Of a DNA stretch of 64,000 nucleotides, positions 8,734-16,853 are shown in pieces. The notes under the pieces were generated by a model. The model did no database searches. It was not told where the DNA came from and saw nothing but the letters and a program-made list of their open reading frames with translations. Location of the stretch: NCBI GenBank assembly GCA_963668655.2, contig CAXXPQ010000005.1, forward strand, positions 124,001 to 188,000. The letters are read 5' to 3'. The stretch is from G963668655 sp963668655 (GTDB lineage: Bacteria; Myxococcota_A; SURF-8). Position 1 is the first letter of the stretch. Each line of letters opens with the position of its first letter. The position numbers were made by a program, and so were the translations under genes.

Positions 8734-9516
8734 GTGTGGTTTTTCACGAAACGGCGCCGGAAACGCCTGAAAAACATGCCCTTTCCGCCCGAATGGCGGG
8801 AAATCCTCGAAAGGAACGTACCTTATTACAATGCCCTTGATTCTTCCGACCGGGAGGAATTGCAGGGACACATTCAGGTCTTTCTTTCCGAAAAAACCTT
8901 CGAAGGCGCGGGCGGCCTTGAAATGACGGAAGAAATCCGGCTGACCATCGCCGGACAGGCCTGCATTCTGCTGCTTCATCGAGAAACGGATTATTATCCC
9001 ACGCTCAAGACGATTCTCGTTTATCCGCATCATTACGTCGTCAAGGTCAAAGAACGCCTGCCCGGCGGGATCGTGGAAGAGCGGCTCCAAACCCGCCTCG
9101 GCGAATCGTGGTTTCGCGGCGAAGTCGTTTTGTCGTGGGACGATGTTTTGCGTGGCGCGGCGGACGCTCATGACGGTCACAACGTGGTTTTTCACGAGTT
9201 TGCCCATCAATTGGACAGCGAAGACGGCTCCAACGATGGCGCTCCGGCCTTGCCGCGCCGTTCGATGTACGTCGCCTGGGCTCGGGTGCTGGGAGAGGAA
9301 TACCAGCATCTTCTCGATCGCATCGAACACCACCGGCGAACGTTCATCGATCGCTATGGAGCCACCAACCCGGCGGAATTCTTTGCGGTTTTGACCGAAG
9401 AGTTCTTCGAGCAGCCCCTGGGGTTGAAGAAACACCATCCCGAGTTGTACGACCAACTGAAACAATTCTACCGGCAGGATCCGATCGTTCAGCACGGCAA
9501 AAGCGATACTCGGTGA
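8734..9516 (+). CDS. mtfA: MtfA-type zinc-dependent peptidase
   Basis: 260 aa with a GTG start 3 nt after the BKACE stop. The zinc peptidase motif HEFAHQLD (His154, Glu155, His158) and the later TNPAEFFAVLTEEFFE stretch match MtfA, the protein that titrates the glucose repressor Mlc in E. coli. The N-terminal W-F-x-x-R-R-R and PFPPEW stretch is typical of non-enteric members, which supports the GTG start over the internal ATG at 8776. Its target here is unknown. Two genes share the unit with BKACE by spacing only. Confidence 0.88.
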   Translation: MWFFTKRRRKRLKNMPFPPEWREILERNVPYYNALDSSDREELQGHIQVFLSEKTFEGAGGLEMTEEIRLTIAGQACILLLHRETDYYPTLKTILVYPHHYVVKVKERLPGGIVEERLQTRLGESWFRGEVVLSWDDVLRGAADAHDGHNVVFHEFAHQLDSEDGSNDGAPALPRRSMYVAWARVLGEEYQHLLDRIEHHRRTFIDRYGATNPAEFFAVLTEEFFEQPLGLKKHHPELYDQLKQFYRQDPIVQHGKSDTR

Positions 9517-9825
9517 CATCCCTTTCGGGACATGTCTCGTCCGGCGATCGGAGCCGGAAAGATCGAACGGAAAAAATTTACAAGGCCGTAAGTTTTTTGC
9601 TGGTGGTAGTACCACCAGCCAGCTGTTAAATGATTTCCCGTCCGATTTTTCCGTTTTGCCCATCCGACAATCATCATGAAAGCGTCTTCAAGTCATGAAC
9701 CGAGGCATCCCCCGAAACGGCTCGCCGCTTGATATCGGTTTGCGGATGCATTCTCTTGTTTCCCATCCCGCTTTCTGATATAAGCGAGAACGACATTCGG
9801 CGAGATCTGCATTCAAGATGCGAGT
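9517..9825 (+). other. Intergenic region with one strong dyad
   Basis: Non-coding gap between the peptidase and the MCE protein. The only structure is the palindrome at 9599-9619. No promoter could be assigned with confidence. Confidence 0.4.
9599..9619. repeat. Perfect 10-bp inverted repeat with one-base centre
   Basis: Arms GCTGGTGGTA and TACCACCAGC flank a single G. A run of six T lies on the wrong side (5') for a plus-strand terminator, and no T run follows on the minus strand either. A protein-binding dyad or a small hairpin is more likely than an intrinsic terminator. Confidence 0.55.
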
Positions 9826-10836
9826 ATGACGAAAAGCTATCGAAACGAAATCCTGCTTGGGGTGTTTTTTTTCCTCGTCCTGGGGCTGCTGATCGGCATG
9901 TTTCACGTTCTCGGCGGCGGCGGCATGCGGAATCGGATCTCGATAAGCGCCCGATTCGATTCGGCTTCCGGCCTGGTGGCGGACAATTACGTCATGGTGG
10001 CCGGGGTTCCGGTGGGAACGGTGGAACGCATATCGGTGGATCACGACCGCGCGCTTGTGGAAATGCGCATCGATCCCGACGCGGGCATTCGCAGGGACGC
10101 TCTTGCGCGGATCCGAGCCAAAAGCCTGCTTGGGGAAAAGTTCGTCGAATTGACGCCGAGAAGTCCGGATGCTCCTCAGTTGAAGGAAGGCGATTGCCTG
10201 GAGCAGACTGAAACGCCCATGGAAGTGGACCAGGTTTTCACGGCGTTGCGGCCGTTTTTCGAGAAAATGGAACCCATGGCCCCCAAAATCGATGGATTGC
10301 TCGGCGAACTGGAAACGCTGATTTCGCAGTTGAACGAAACCGGCAAAAGCCGCCGCGAAACCCTTTTGAACATTATCGACAACGCCGATCGCCTGCTGGT
10401 TCAGTCCAACCGAATTCTATCCGATAACGAAGGACGGATCGGAAGGGCGGCGGACCGAGCGGAAAAACTGACCGAGACGCTTTCCAGGCGGGCGCCCGAA
10501 CTTCTGGAGAAGGCGGGGACGACGCTGGCTCGTTTGAACGAGGCGGCCAAGGCCGTGCCGGTGGAAACGTTAAGGAAAATCCCGGACGCCTACGCCAAGG
10601 CGGACCGGGTGCTGGATCATACGCTCGGCGTGGTGGAACGCATGGATCGATCGGGAAAACGAATCGAACGTATTTTGAAAAACCTGGATATTCTTCTGCA
10701 ACGGGTCGGAAAGATCGATGAACTGACCATCCGAAAGTTCGTTCAGGAGGAAGGCGTCAATATCAATCTGACCCAGGATGCCGCATCGCGTAAACGCATT
10801 GAAGAGCTTGAAAGAGAAGTAAAAACAAGTAAATAG
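9826..10836 (+). CDS. MCE/MlaD-family membrane-anchored lipid-transport protein
   Basis: 336 aa. One N-terminal transmembrane segment (about residues 9-27) is followed by an MCE domain (about 37-115: ARFDSASGLVADNYVMVAGVPVGTV, then RAKSLLGEKFVELTP). A long alpha-helical region of about 210 residues follows, with heptad character and a charged C-terminus. MlaD-like proteins form hexameric periplasmic rings that move phospholipids between membranes, and long helical C-termini form tunnels in PqiB/LetB-like relatives. No MlaE permease or MlaF ATPase gene is adjacent, so partners must lie elsewhere. Confidence 0.85.
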   Translation: MTKSYRNEILLGVFFFLVLGLLIGMFHVLGGGGMRNRISISARFDSASGLVADNYVMVAGVPVGTVERISVDHDRALVEMRIDPDAGIRRDALARIRAKSLLGEKFVELTPRSPDAPQLKEGDCLEQTETPMEVDQVFTALRPFFEKMEPMAPKIDGLLGELETLISQLNETGKSRRETLLNIIDNADRLLVQSNRILSDNEGRIGRAADRAEKLTETLSRRAPELLEKAGTTLARLNEAAKAVPVETLRKIPDAYAKADRVLDHTLGVVERMDRSGKRIERILKNLDILLQRVGKIDELTIRKFVQEEGVNINLTQDAASRKRIEELEREVKTSK

Positions 10837-10895
10837 TCGTTTTTTTCGTCTTTGTGCGGTTCGTTCGACAAAAAATATCTTGCACAGAGAATGGA

Positions 10896-10916
10896 GGGGT
10901 GGTATCATTCCACCCC
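10896..10916 (+). repeat. Hairpin downstream of the MCE gene
   Basis: GGGGTGG, 7-nt loop, CCACCCC. It lies 60 nt after the MCE stop codon. No T run follows, so it is at most an imperfect terminator or mRNA 3' structure. Confidence 0.35.
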
Positions 10917-10994
10917 AAGTTGATAGAAAACAACGTCACCGGGCGGCGAGGCGAAAACGAGGGTCGGTTTGCCGTTGGGTTTGAAAAACATTTC

Positions 10995-11022
10995 TTGACA
11001 AACGAATATTTAGTAGTACCCT
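10995..11022 (+). promoter_or_regulatory. Candidate sigma-70 promoter of the DGD lipoprotein gene
   Basis: TTGACA (10995-11000), 16 nt spacer, TACCCT (11017-11022), 113 nt upstream of the start codon. The perfect -35 box is the main evidence; the -10 box is weak. Confidence 0.4.
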
Positions 11023-11134
11023 CATCCCTTCCGAACTTGGGGTTTGCGTTACACACGAATCGGTAGGAACGATTTATTCGGTAACCGGGTATGCGTACCC
11101 AAATTCAAAACGGATTTTGAAAGGAGAAGGAACG

Positions 11135-11713
11135 ATGAAGAAAGCCCTGTTTGCCATGCTGATCCTGGCCCTGTGTAGCTTCATGGTCTTCGCTTGCGGC
11201 GACGATGAAGAAGATGCCTGCGGCACCGACGGCGGTCCCTGCTGTGACACCGCCAATTCCGAGTGCGCCGGTGGCGAGCCCGCCGAGGGCGAACCCTGCA
11301 ACGCCTGCAACGCCGGCCTGGCCTGCAACGCCGAGAACGTCTGTATGCCCATCGAAGGCGATGGCGACAATGACGGCGACGAAGACGGCGACGAAGACGG
11401 CGACGAAGACGGCGACAGCACCGAGCCCGCCTGCGTCGAAGACGCCGACTGCGGCAACATCGAAGTCTGCTCGGACCCCGACACCGCCGATGCCGTCTGC
11501 GAAGTGGTCTGCACCGAAGACACCACCTATCCCTACAACGAAGACTGCGCCTCCGGTTTCTGCACCGAGCGTTACGGCGCTTGCGGCGAAGTGCCCTGCA
11601 CGGAAGACGCCGACTGCGAAGGTCTGGGCGCCTGCGACGATCCGACGAAGAGCAGCACCAAAGCCTTCATCTGCGACACCGACAACTACTGCGTGCGCGA
11701 CACCGCGAAGTAA
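11135..11713 (+). CDS. Small Cys-rich lipoprotein with DGD repeats
   Basis: 192 aa. A short basic N-terminus and hydrophobic stretch end in V-F-A-C (Cys21), fitting a lipoprotein signal. The mature protein has Cys-rich segments on both sides of a linker of tandem D-G-D-x units (about residues 75-95). The linker resembles calcium-binding Asp-Gly repeats. Repeated C-x(2)-D-A-D-C-x(2) units follow. AAGGAGAAGG precedes the ATG at 11135; a longer frame from a TTG at 11117 has no such support. It sits alone between a promoter-like site and a perfect terminator and so is monocistronic. The function is unknown; surface display is inferred. Confidence 0.85.
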   Translation: MKKALFAMLILALCSFMVFACGDDEEDACGTDGGPCCDTANSECAGGEPAEGEPCNACNAGLACNAENVCMPIEGDGDNDGDEDGDEDGDEDGDSTEPACVEDADCGNIEVCSDPDTADAVCEVVCTEDTTYPYNEDCASGFCTERYGACGEVPCTEDADCEGLGACDDPTKSSTKAFICDTDNYCVRDTAK

Positions 11714-11739
11714 TCGCGTCGAGCCTGATGCTAGGGAAA

Positions 11740-11768
11740 GGGCTCCCCATGAGGGGAGCCCTTTTTTT
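11740..11768 (+). terminator. Intrinsic terminator after the DGD lipoprotein
   Basis: Stem GGGCTCCCC / GGGGAGCCC (9 bp) with ATGA loop, directly followed by seven T. A textbook Rho-independent terminator 26 nt after the stop codon. Confidence 0.95.
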
Positions 11769-11815
11769 CTTGCCAACGAATCATGGAAAAGTTTACAAAT
11801 TAGCAGGAGGTAATC

Positions 11816-12934
11816 ATGATTCGAATCGATATGACGGCGCGGTACGGGAGCCTCGAATGCCCGATAACCCATGCAGCCCTGGAACCGGCCTCGAAAGAAA
11901 AACTTGAAAAGGAGATGGGCGAAAGCCTGAGTTCGCGGTCGCAAAATCCGCTCTTCGCGGACGTGACGGAGGTTCTCGCCACGGCGGACCGGCGCTCGAT
12001 TTATCCCGTCGTGAATGGATTTCCCGTTCTTCTGGCTCCGGAACGGCTGCTTCCGGAATCCGCGGTTTCCGACATCGATTTAAAGGATCAGAAGTATCGC
12101 GAAGCCTACGAGGAAATGGCGTTCTACAACGGCGTCGCCAGTCGCCAGGCCGAGGAGATTGTAAGCCATTCTCCGTATTCCGCGCTGTGCGCGATCTTCA
12201 AACCCATCATGGAAGCCACGCCGGAACAGCGGGATTCCTTCCCGAATCCGCCCGAGGTCTGGCTGAACTCCGTCTACGACTGCGCCGCCCAGTGGGACAT
12301 CTATTCCCACATCGCTCCCGTGAGAGGGAAAACCCTGCTCCAGATCGGTGGAACGGGCGTCAACGCCATCAAGATGCTTCTGGCCGGGGCCGAGGAATCC
12401 TGGCTGCTGACTCCGATTCTCGGAGAGGCGCTGTGCGGCCTGGCCATGGCCCGCCGTTTCGGTGTGGAAGATCGTTTCCGTTGCGTGCTTGGCGTGGCGG
12501 AAGAACTGCCGTTTCGTCCCGAATCGTTCGACGTGATTCACACCCAGGGATGTTTCCACCACATGGTGGTTCACCTGGCCGTGGAAGGTATCGAGCGCGC
12601 CTTGAAGCCCAACGGCAAGTTCGCCGCCTCGGAACCCTGGCGCGCGCCGCTGTACAAGATCGGCACGACGATTTTCGGAAAGCGCGAGGAGGACGTACAC
12701 TGCAAGCCGCTGACCATGAAACGGTTGAAGGCGTTTCGTGAAACGTTTTCCCGAACGGAGATGATTCATCACGGAGCGATCACGCGCTATCCGCTTCTGG
12801 CGTTGATGAAACTCGGCCTGAATTCGAATCTCTCTCTCGTATGGAAACTCAACCGGCTGGACGACCGAATCTGTTCCTGCATCCCCGGCGCCCGCAAAAT
12901 GGGAAGCAGCATTTCCTGTCTGGCCGTAAAGTAA
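11816..12934 (+). CDS. Class I SAM-dependent methyltransferase with Trm112-like N-terminal domain
   Basis: 372 aa. Residues 12-75 resemble the Trm112/UPF0434 zinc-ribbon-like domain (LECPITHAALEP, then SIYPVVNGFPVLL), although most zinc cysteines are absent. Residues about 170-275 form the methyltransferase core: LLQIGGTGVNA for the SAM loop, ELPFRPESFDVIHTQGCFHHM for motif IV and following, and ALKPNGKFAASEPW. AGGAGG lies 5 nt before the ATG. This N-domain plus Methyltransf_11 layout is common in enzymes of polysaccharide or small-molecule methylation. The substrate is unknown. Confidence 0.82.
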   Translation: MIRIDMTARYGSLECPITHAALEPASKEKLEKEMGESLSSRSQNPLFADVTEVLATADRRSIYPVVNGFPVLLAPERLLPESAVSDIDLKDQKYREAYEEMAFYNGVASRQAEEIVSHSPYSALCAIFKPIMEATPEQRDSFPNPPEVWLNSVYDCAAQWDIYSHIAPVRGKTLLQIGGTGVNAIKMLLAGAEESWLLTPILGEALCGLAMARRFGVEDRFRCVLGVAEELPFRPESFDVIHTQGCFHHMVVHLAVEGIERALKPNGKFAASEPWRAPLYKIGTTIFGKREEDVHCKPLTMKRLKAFRETFSRTEMIHHGAITRYPLLALMKLGLNSNLSLVWKLNRLDDRICSCIPGARKMGSSISCLAVK

Positions 12935-12951
12935 GGAAAAGGGCATGTCGC

Positions 12952-12969
12952 ATGGGGCGATTCCCCCAT
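12952..12969 (+). repeat. Short hairpin downstream of the methyltransferase gene
   Basis: ATGGGG, 6-nt loop, CCCCAT, 18 nt after the stop. No T run follows. Possible mRNA end structure. Confidence 0.3.
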
Positions 12970-13018
12970 TGGGCCACGATGTCGATTGATTTACCGAACA
13001 GGAGGTGATGGAGGACCG

Positions 13019-14275
13019 ATGTCCGACGGCGACATTCCAAGTATCTTGGCCTTGTTGGCTCTTCTATTTCTTTCCGCTTTCTTTTCCGGATCGGAAACGG
13101 CTTTGATCGGCGCCCGCCGCGTTCGTTTGCAGGCGGAAGCCGAGAGAGGCAGCAAGACGGCGGCCCTGGCGCTGAAACTGCTGGAAAAGCCCGGAAGCCT
13201 TCTGGGAACCATTCTCGTGGGGAACAACCTGGTGAACGTCGCCGCCGCCGCCATCGGGGCGACGCTCTTGGGCCCCGTGAAGGCGACGCTGGTCATCACG
13301 CTGCTTTTGCTGCTGTTCGGCGAAATTCCACCCAAAACCATCGCCGCGCTCTGGCCGGAGAAAATGGTTCGACTGGTGGCCTATCCCGTCTTCATCGCCA
13401 AGATCCTTCTCCGGCCTCTGGCCTGGATCACGGAAACCATCTCCGACATCATGATCTATCCGCTCACCCGAAAACTCAAACCCCGGCGCTCGGTGTACTC
13501 GGAGGACGAGCTTCAGACCGCCCTGGATCAGAGCCAGCACGCCGGAGAACTGGAGCCGGGCGAGGCCGTGATGGCTCAGGAAATTCTGGACCTGGACGAG
13601 ACAACCATCCGGGAGATCATGATTCCCCTGGAGGACGCCGCGTTTCTGGAACGCGACTGGTCCCTGGAACGGATCCTGGAAGAGATCCGCAGGACACGGT
13701 TCACGCGCTATCCCGTCTATCTTTCCGGGACGCAGCACCCTTGCGGCATCATTCACATCAAGGATCTCATGATCCACAAAAACGTGAAACGCTGGCAGAA
13801 CCTGATCCGGATTCTTCCTCTACGCCCCGCCACCATGAACGCAGACGACCTTCTGCGCGATATGCAGATCGCCCGTTTTCACATGGCCGCCGTGACGGAT
13901 CCGGACAAGCGGGTGATCGGCTTCGTGACGATGGAGACGATTCTGGAGGAAATCGTGGGCGAGATCGCAGACGAGCACGACCGGGAAGCAGATCCCATCC
14001 GTAACGTGGAACCGGGAATCTACTGTGTGCGTGGGGATTTGGAGGTCGCCGACGTCTCGCGGATTTTAAATGTGGAACTTCCCGCGGAAGATCCGGAGCA
14101 GACGATCGAGGATTTCTACCGCGGCTCCATCGGATCCTCTCCCGCCAGCGGCCTTCAGTTGGGAAGAACCCTCATCCGCCACGGGAAAACCGGGTACATC
14201 ATCACGCTTTTCGAGGAAATGGAAAACGGAAACGGAGACGACCAGACGAACCGGAACTCCGAAGACGCGGTGTAA
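13019..14275 (+). CDS. CorC/HlyC-type DUF21-CBS membrane protein
   Basis: 418 aa. The N-terminal DUF21 domain has several hydrophobic segments (residues about 8-30, 65-110, 125-150) and the signature FFSGSETAL. A CBS pair lies at about 195-315 (EIMIPLEDAAFL to VIGFVTMETILEEIVGEI), and a CorC_HlyC domain at about 330-405. Family members are linked to Mg2+/Co2+ efflux or resistance. The start follows GGAGGTGATGGAGGACC; an upstream TTG frame is less likely. Confidence 0.88.
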   Translation: MSDGDIPSILALLALLFLSAFFSGSETALIGARRVRLQAEAERGSKTAALALKLLEKPGSLLGTILVGNNLVNVAAAAIGATLLGPVKATLVITLLLLLFGEIPPKTIAALWPEKMVRLVAYPVFIAKILLRPLAWITETISDIMIYPLTRKLKPRRSVYSEDELQTALDQSQHAGELEPGEAVMAQEILDLDETTIREIMIPLEDAAFLERDWSLERILEEIRRTRFTRYPVYLSGTQHPCGIIHIKDLMIHKNVKRWQNLIRILPLRPATMNADDLLRDMQIARFHMAAVTDPDKRVIGFVTMETILEEIVGEIADEHDREADPIRNVEPGIYCVRGDLEVADVSRILNVELPAEDPEQTIEDFYRGSIGSSPASGLQLGRTLIRHGKTGYIITLFEEMENGNGDDQTNRNSEDAV

Positions 14276-14347
14276 CATCGAGAATGGCTCCGAACCGAAG
14301 CGCCGCTATTCCGTTTCGGCCAATCGTGCAATCGTTCTCCATTTTCT

Positions 14348-14375
14348 TTGATTTCAACCTCTGCGTCCGTATAAT
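14348..14375 (+). promoter_or_regulatory. Sigma-70 promoter of lepB
   Basis: TTGATT (14348-14353), 16 nt spacer, TATAAT (14370-14375). It is close to consensus. It places the transcript start near 14382, which argues against translation starts upstream of 14392. Confidence 0.6.
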
Positions 14376-14391
14376 GAGGCGTCCGACATCG

Positions 14392-15315
14392 ATGCCTCGG
14401 AATTTGCAAGCCAAAGGAAGCGACTTGTCCAAAGAACTGAAAAGAATCCGAAGAAACGCCGTACCCATCGTGAAGGAAGCCCGGAGAATTCTGAGGAAGT
14501 ACATGGACTCCCTTCCCAGTCAACAACTGCAACCGCTGGTGGAGGGAATCGGCCATTTCGAGCAGGCCCTGGAAAAGCAAGATGCGGAAAAGGCCCGCAG
14601 CGCCATCGACGGACTGGATGCCCTTCTGGACGGCGAGTTCGCCTTCGCCAGAAAGAGCGCCCTGCGCGACTGGGCCGAGTCGCTGTTTTTCGCGCTCATG
14701 ATCGCCCTGTTTCTGCGTACGTTCGTGGTCGAAGCCTTCAAAATCCCCAGCGGATCCATGATTCCCACCCTGCACGTCGGCGATCATATCTTCGTCAGTA
14801 AATTCATTTACGGAATCCGCGTTCCCTTTTTGGGGAACTATATCGCGAGCTGGGGCGAACCGGAACGTGGCGAGGTGATCGTGTTCGTGTATCCGAACGA
14901 TCCCTCCAAGGATTACATCAAACGCGTGATCGGCGTGCCCGGCGACGTGGTGCGCGTGGACGGAACCGAGGTGTACGTCAACGGAAAGCCCATCGTCCAC
15001 GGCGCGGGGGTTCCGGCGCAATACACGGACGAAACCTCCGGCATGGAACGCACCGCCATGGAGTATCGCTGCGAACACGGCGAGGCCGAGTTCGACGTGC
15101 TCTACGAACAGCGCAGGCGTCCGCCTCCCGCCGAATACAAGGTCGAACCCGGACATTTCTTCGTCATGGGTGACAACCGGGACAACAGCGCCGACAGCCG
15201 GGTCTGGGGCTTCGTCCCCATGGAAAACGTAAAGGGGAGGGCGTTGATCGTCTGGTGGTCCTCTTCCGAGCGGCAGGGACTGAAGCTTTCGCGCATCGGC
15301 CACGTGATCGAATGA
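14392..15315 (+). CDS. lepB: Signal peptidase I with N-terminal extension
   Basis: 307 aa from the ATG at 14392. It cleaves Sec signal peptides at the outer face of the inner membrane. The catalytic serine is in IPSGSMIPTL (Ser122) and the general-base lysine in KRVIGVPGD (Lys177). GDNRDNSADSR is the C-terminal family box. One transmembrane segment (about residues 100-118) precedes the Ser box. About 95 residues of charged helical sequence stand before it, an extension also seen in deltaproteobacterial homologues. The start is uncertain: frames open upstream to 14284, but the TATAAT at 14370 favours 14392. The next gene begins one base after the stop. Confidence 0.92.
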   Translation: MPRNLQAKGSDLSKELKRIRRNAVPIVKEARRILRKYMDSLPSQQLQPLVEGIGHFEQALEKQDAEKARSAIDGLDALLDGEFAFARKSALRDWAESLFFALMIALFLRTFVVEAFKIPSGSMIPTLHVGDHIFVSKFIYGIRVPFLGNYIASWGEPERGEVIVFVYPNDPSKDYIKRVIGVPGDVVRVDGTEVYVNGKPIVHGAGVPAQYTDETSGMERTAMEYRCEHGEAEFDVLYEQRRRPPPAEYKVEPGHFFVMGDNRDNSADSRVWGFVPMENVKGRALIVWWSSSERQGLKLSRIGHVIE

Positions 15316-15316
15316 G

Positions 15317-16141
15317 ATGCCCTCTCGAAGGCCCGCAAAGGGGCAGTTGAGTTTCCCGTTTTTCAAGAAAAAGAACGGCTCCGAGAGCGAACCGCAACCC
15401 GTATCGCCGCAGGCGGAGCCTGTCTCCGATAGCGTTGACGGCAACGATTCCTCGGACTTCGAAAAGCGTTTTCACTCTTTCACCCGGCGCGATTGGCGGA
15501 TTCGCTGGACAAACAACCGTTCCACCATGATTTCCTTCCGTTCGGATCGCCGTTCTCCGGAGTTACGATTGCATGCCATGTTTCGTCAGGCTCCGGATAA
15601 ACTGGTCCGGGATATCGCGGATCGGGTGGAAGGGCGGCGAACGACCTGGAGCGTACGCGTCAACACCTTCATCCGGGATCGGATCGAGGACGCGCGAAGG
15701 CATGCGCGCCCCCGAAGGCGCGAGGCGCTGAAAGCCGAAGGGCGGGTGTACGACCTGAACCCCATGTTCGACGCGCTGAATCGGATGTATTTTCAGGGGG
15801 CGATCCGGGCCGAGTTGGGCTGGAGCCGCCCCAAAAAGAAAATGCCGAAAATCCCTCGACTGGGGAGCTATTCGGTGGAGGATGGTCGGATTCGGCTTCA
15901 TCCCGTTTTGGATCAGGCCGAGGTACCGCGTTTCGTGGTGGAATCCATCCTTTTTCACGAGATGGCGCATGCGGCGGTGCCGCCCCGGATGGTCCGAGGG
16001 CGACGCATCTCCCACGGAAAGGCATTCAAGGAAAAAATGCAGGAATTTCCGCGGCTCGAGGAAGCGGAAGACTGGCTGTACCGCAACCTGGGCCGGATGT
16101 TGAGAAAGCGTTCCTGGAGGCGGCCGGGAAATTCGTCGTGA
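15317..16141 (+). CDS. SprT-like zinc metalloprotease family protein
   Basis: 274 aa. The C-terminal domain carries HEMAHA (His214, Glu215, His218) and a later SHGKAFKEKM, the arrangement of SprT-like proteases with the third zinc ligand in H-G-x-x-F. It is preceded by YDLNPMFDALNRMYFQGAI, also typical. The first 130 residues are basic and low-complexity with no recognised domain. SprT relatives process DNA-protein crosslinks in eukaryotes; the role of bacterial members is unclear. It is tightly coupled to lepB (1 nt gap). Confidence 0.85.
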   Translation: MPSRRPAKGQLSFPFFKKKNGSESEPQPVSPQAEPVSDSVDGNDSSDFEKRFHSFTRRDWRIRWTNNRSTMISFRSDRRSPELRLHAMFRQAPDKLVRDIADRVEGRRTTWSVRVNTFIRDRIEDARRHARPRRREALKAEGRVYDLNPMFDALNRMYFQGAIRAELGWSRPKKKMPKIPRLGSYSVEDGRIRLHPVLDQAEVPRFVVESILFHEMAHAAVPPRMVRGRRISHGKAFKEKMQEFPRLEEAEDWLYRNLGRMLRKRSWRRPGNSS

Positions 16142-16143
16142 AG

Positions 16144-16172
16144 TTGACAAGCCGATGCGCCGGGGCTACCAT
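16144..16172 (+). promoter_or_regulatory. Candidate promoter of tmk-hisS
   Basis: TTGACA (16144-16149), 17 nt spacer, TACCAT (16167-16172), 40 nt upstream of the tmk start. Perfect -35, partial -10. Confidence 0.5.
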
Positions 16173-16211
16173 GCCCGGCGGATTTTCTGCGCGAAAACGA
16201 GGACAGGAGAA

Positions 16212-16853
16212 ATGCAAACAGACAACACCCCCCGTTTCCTGGTGATCGAAGGGATCGACGGAGCGGGAACGACCACCCAGGCGCGGCAGATCGTGCGGCG
16301 CTTCATCGAGTCCGGACGAAGGGCGATATGCACGGCGGAACCCACGGACGGTCCCATCGGCGCGCTGATTCGGGATATTCTGGGGAGCAAGGTGGAGTTG
16401 CCGAATCACACGGAAGGGGACGAGAACGGCAACCTGGACGCCATGACGCTGCTTTTTTCGGCGGATCGCCTGGATCATCTTCAGCGGACGGTTCTGCCCG
16501 CCCTGGCCGAGGGCGTTACGGTGGTTTCCGACCGTTATTTCTACAGCACGATCGCCTATCAGGGCGTTCGGGGAGATCTGGACTGGATTCGAACGGTGAA
16601 CGATCGCGCCCTTCGGCCGGACCTGGTTTTTTATCTGAAGGTGGATCCGGAAACGGCGCTCCGGAGGATCGAGGGAAGACCGGAGAAGGAAATCTACGAA
16701 AAACTGGAGTTTCAGCGGAAAGTCGTGGCCAACTACGAGCGGATTTTCGCCGACGATCCCTCCGTGATCGTCCTGAACGGCGAATTGGACATGGACCGGC
16801 TTTCGGAAGAAATCTGGAGCCGGGCCAAACAGGAATTGAGGGAGCGAGAATGA
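16212..16853 (+). CDS. tmk: Thymidylate kinase
   Basis: 213 aa. Phosphorylates dTMP to dTDP. P-loop GIDGAGTTTQ at residues about 13-22, the D-R-Y motif in VVSDRYFYSTIAYQG, and a LID-like region follow. The start at 16212 is preceded by AGGAGAA and gives the normal length; an upstream ATG at 16155 would add 19 residues without a ribosome binding site. Its stop overlaps the hisS start (ATGA). Confidence 0.95.
   Translation: MQTDNTPRFLVIEGIDGAGTTTQARQIVRRFIESGRRAICTAEPTDGPIGALIRDILGSKVELPNHTEGDENGNLDAMTLLFSADRLDHLQRTVLPALAEGVTVVSDRYFYSTIAYQGVRGDLDWIRTVNDRALRPDLVFYLKVDPETALRRIEGRPEKEIYEKLEFQRKVVANYERIFADDPSVIVLNGELDMDRLSEEIWSRAKQELRERE

Noticed and set aside
9599..9619. Intrinsic terminator for the MtfA-type gene
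   Set aside because: The T run lies upstream of the stem, not after it, and the minus strand has no T run after the stem either.
7753..9663. A 636-codon minus-strand open frame
   Set aside because: It is antisense to the BKACE and MtfA-type genes, which both have strong family motifs. It has no ribosome binding site of note.
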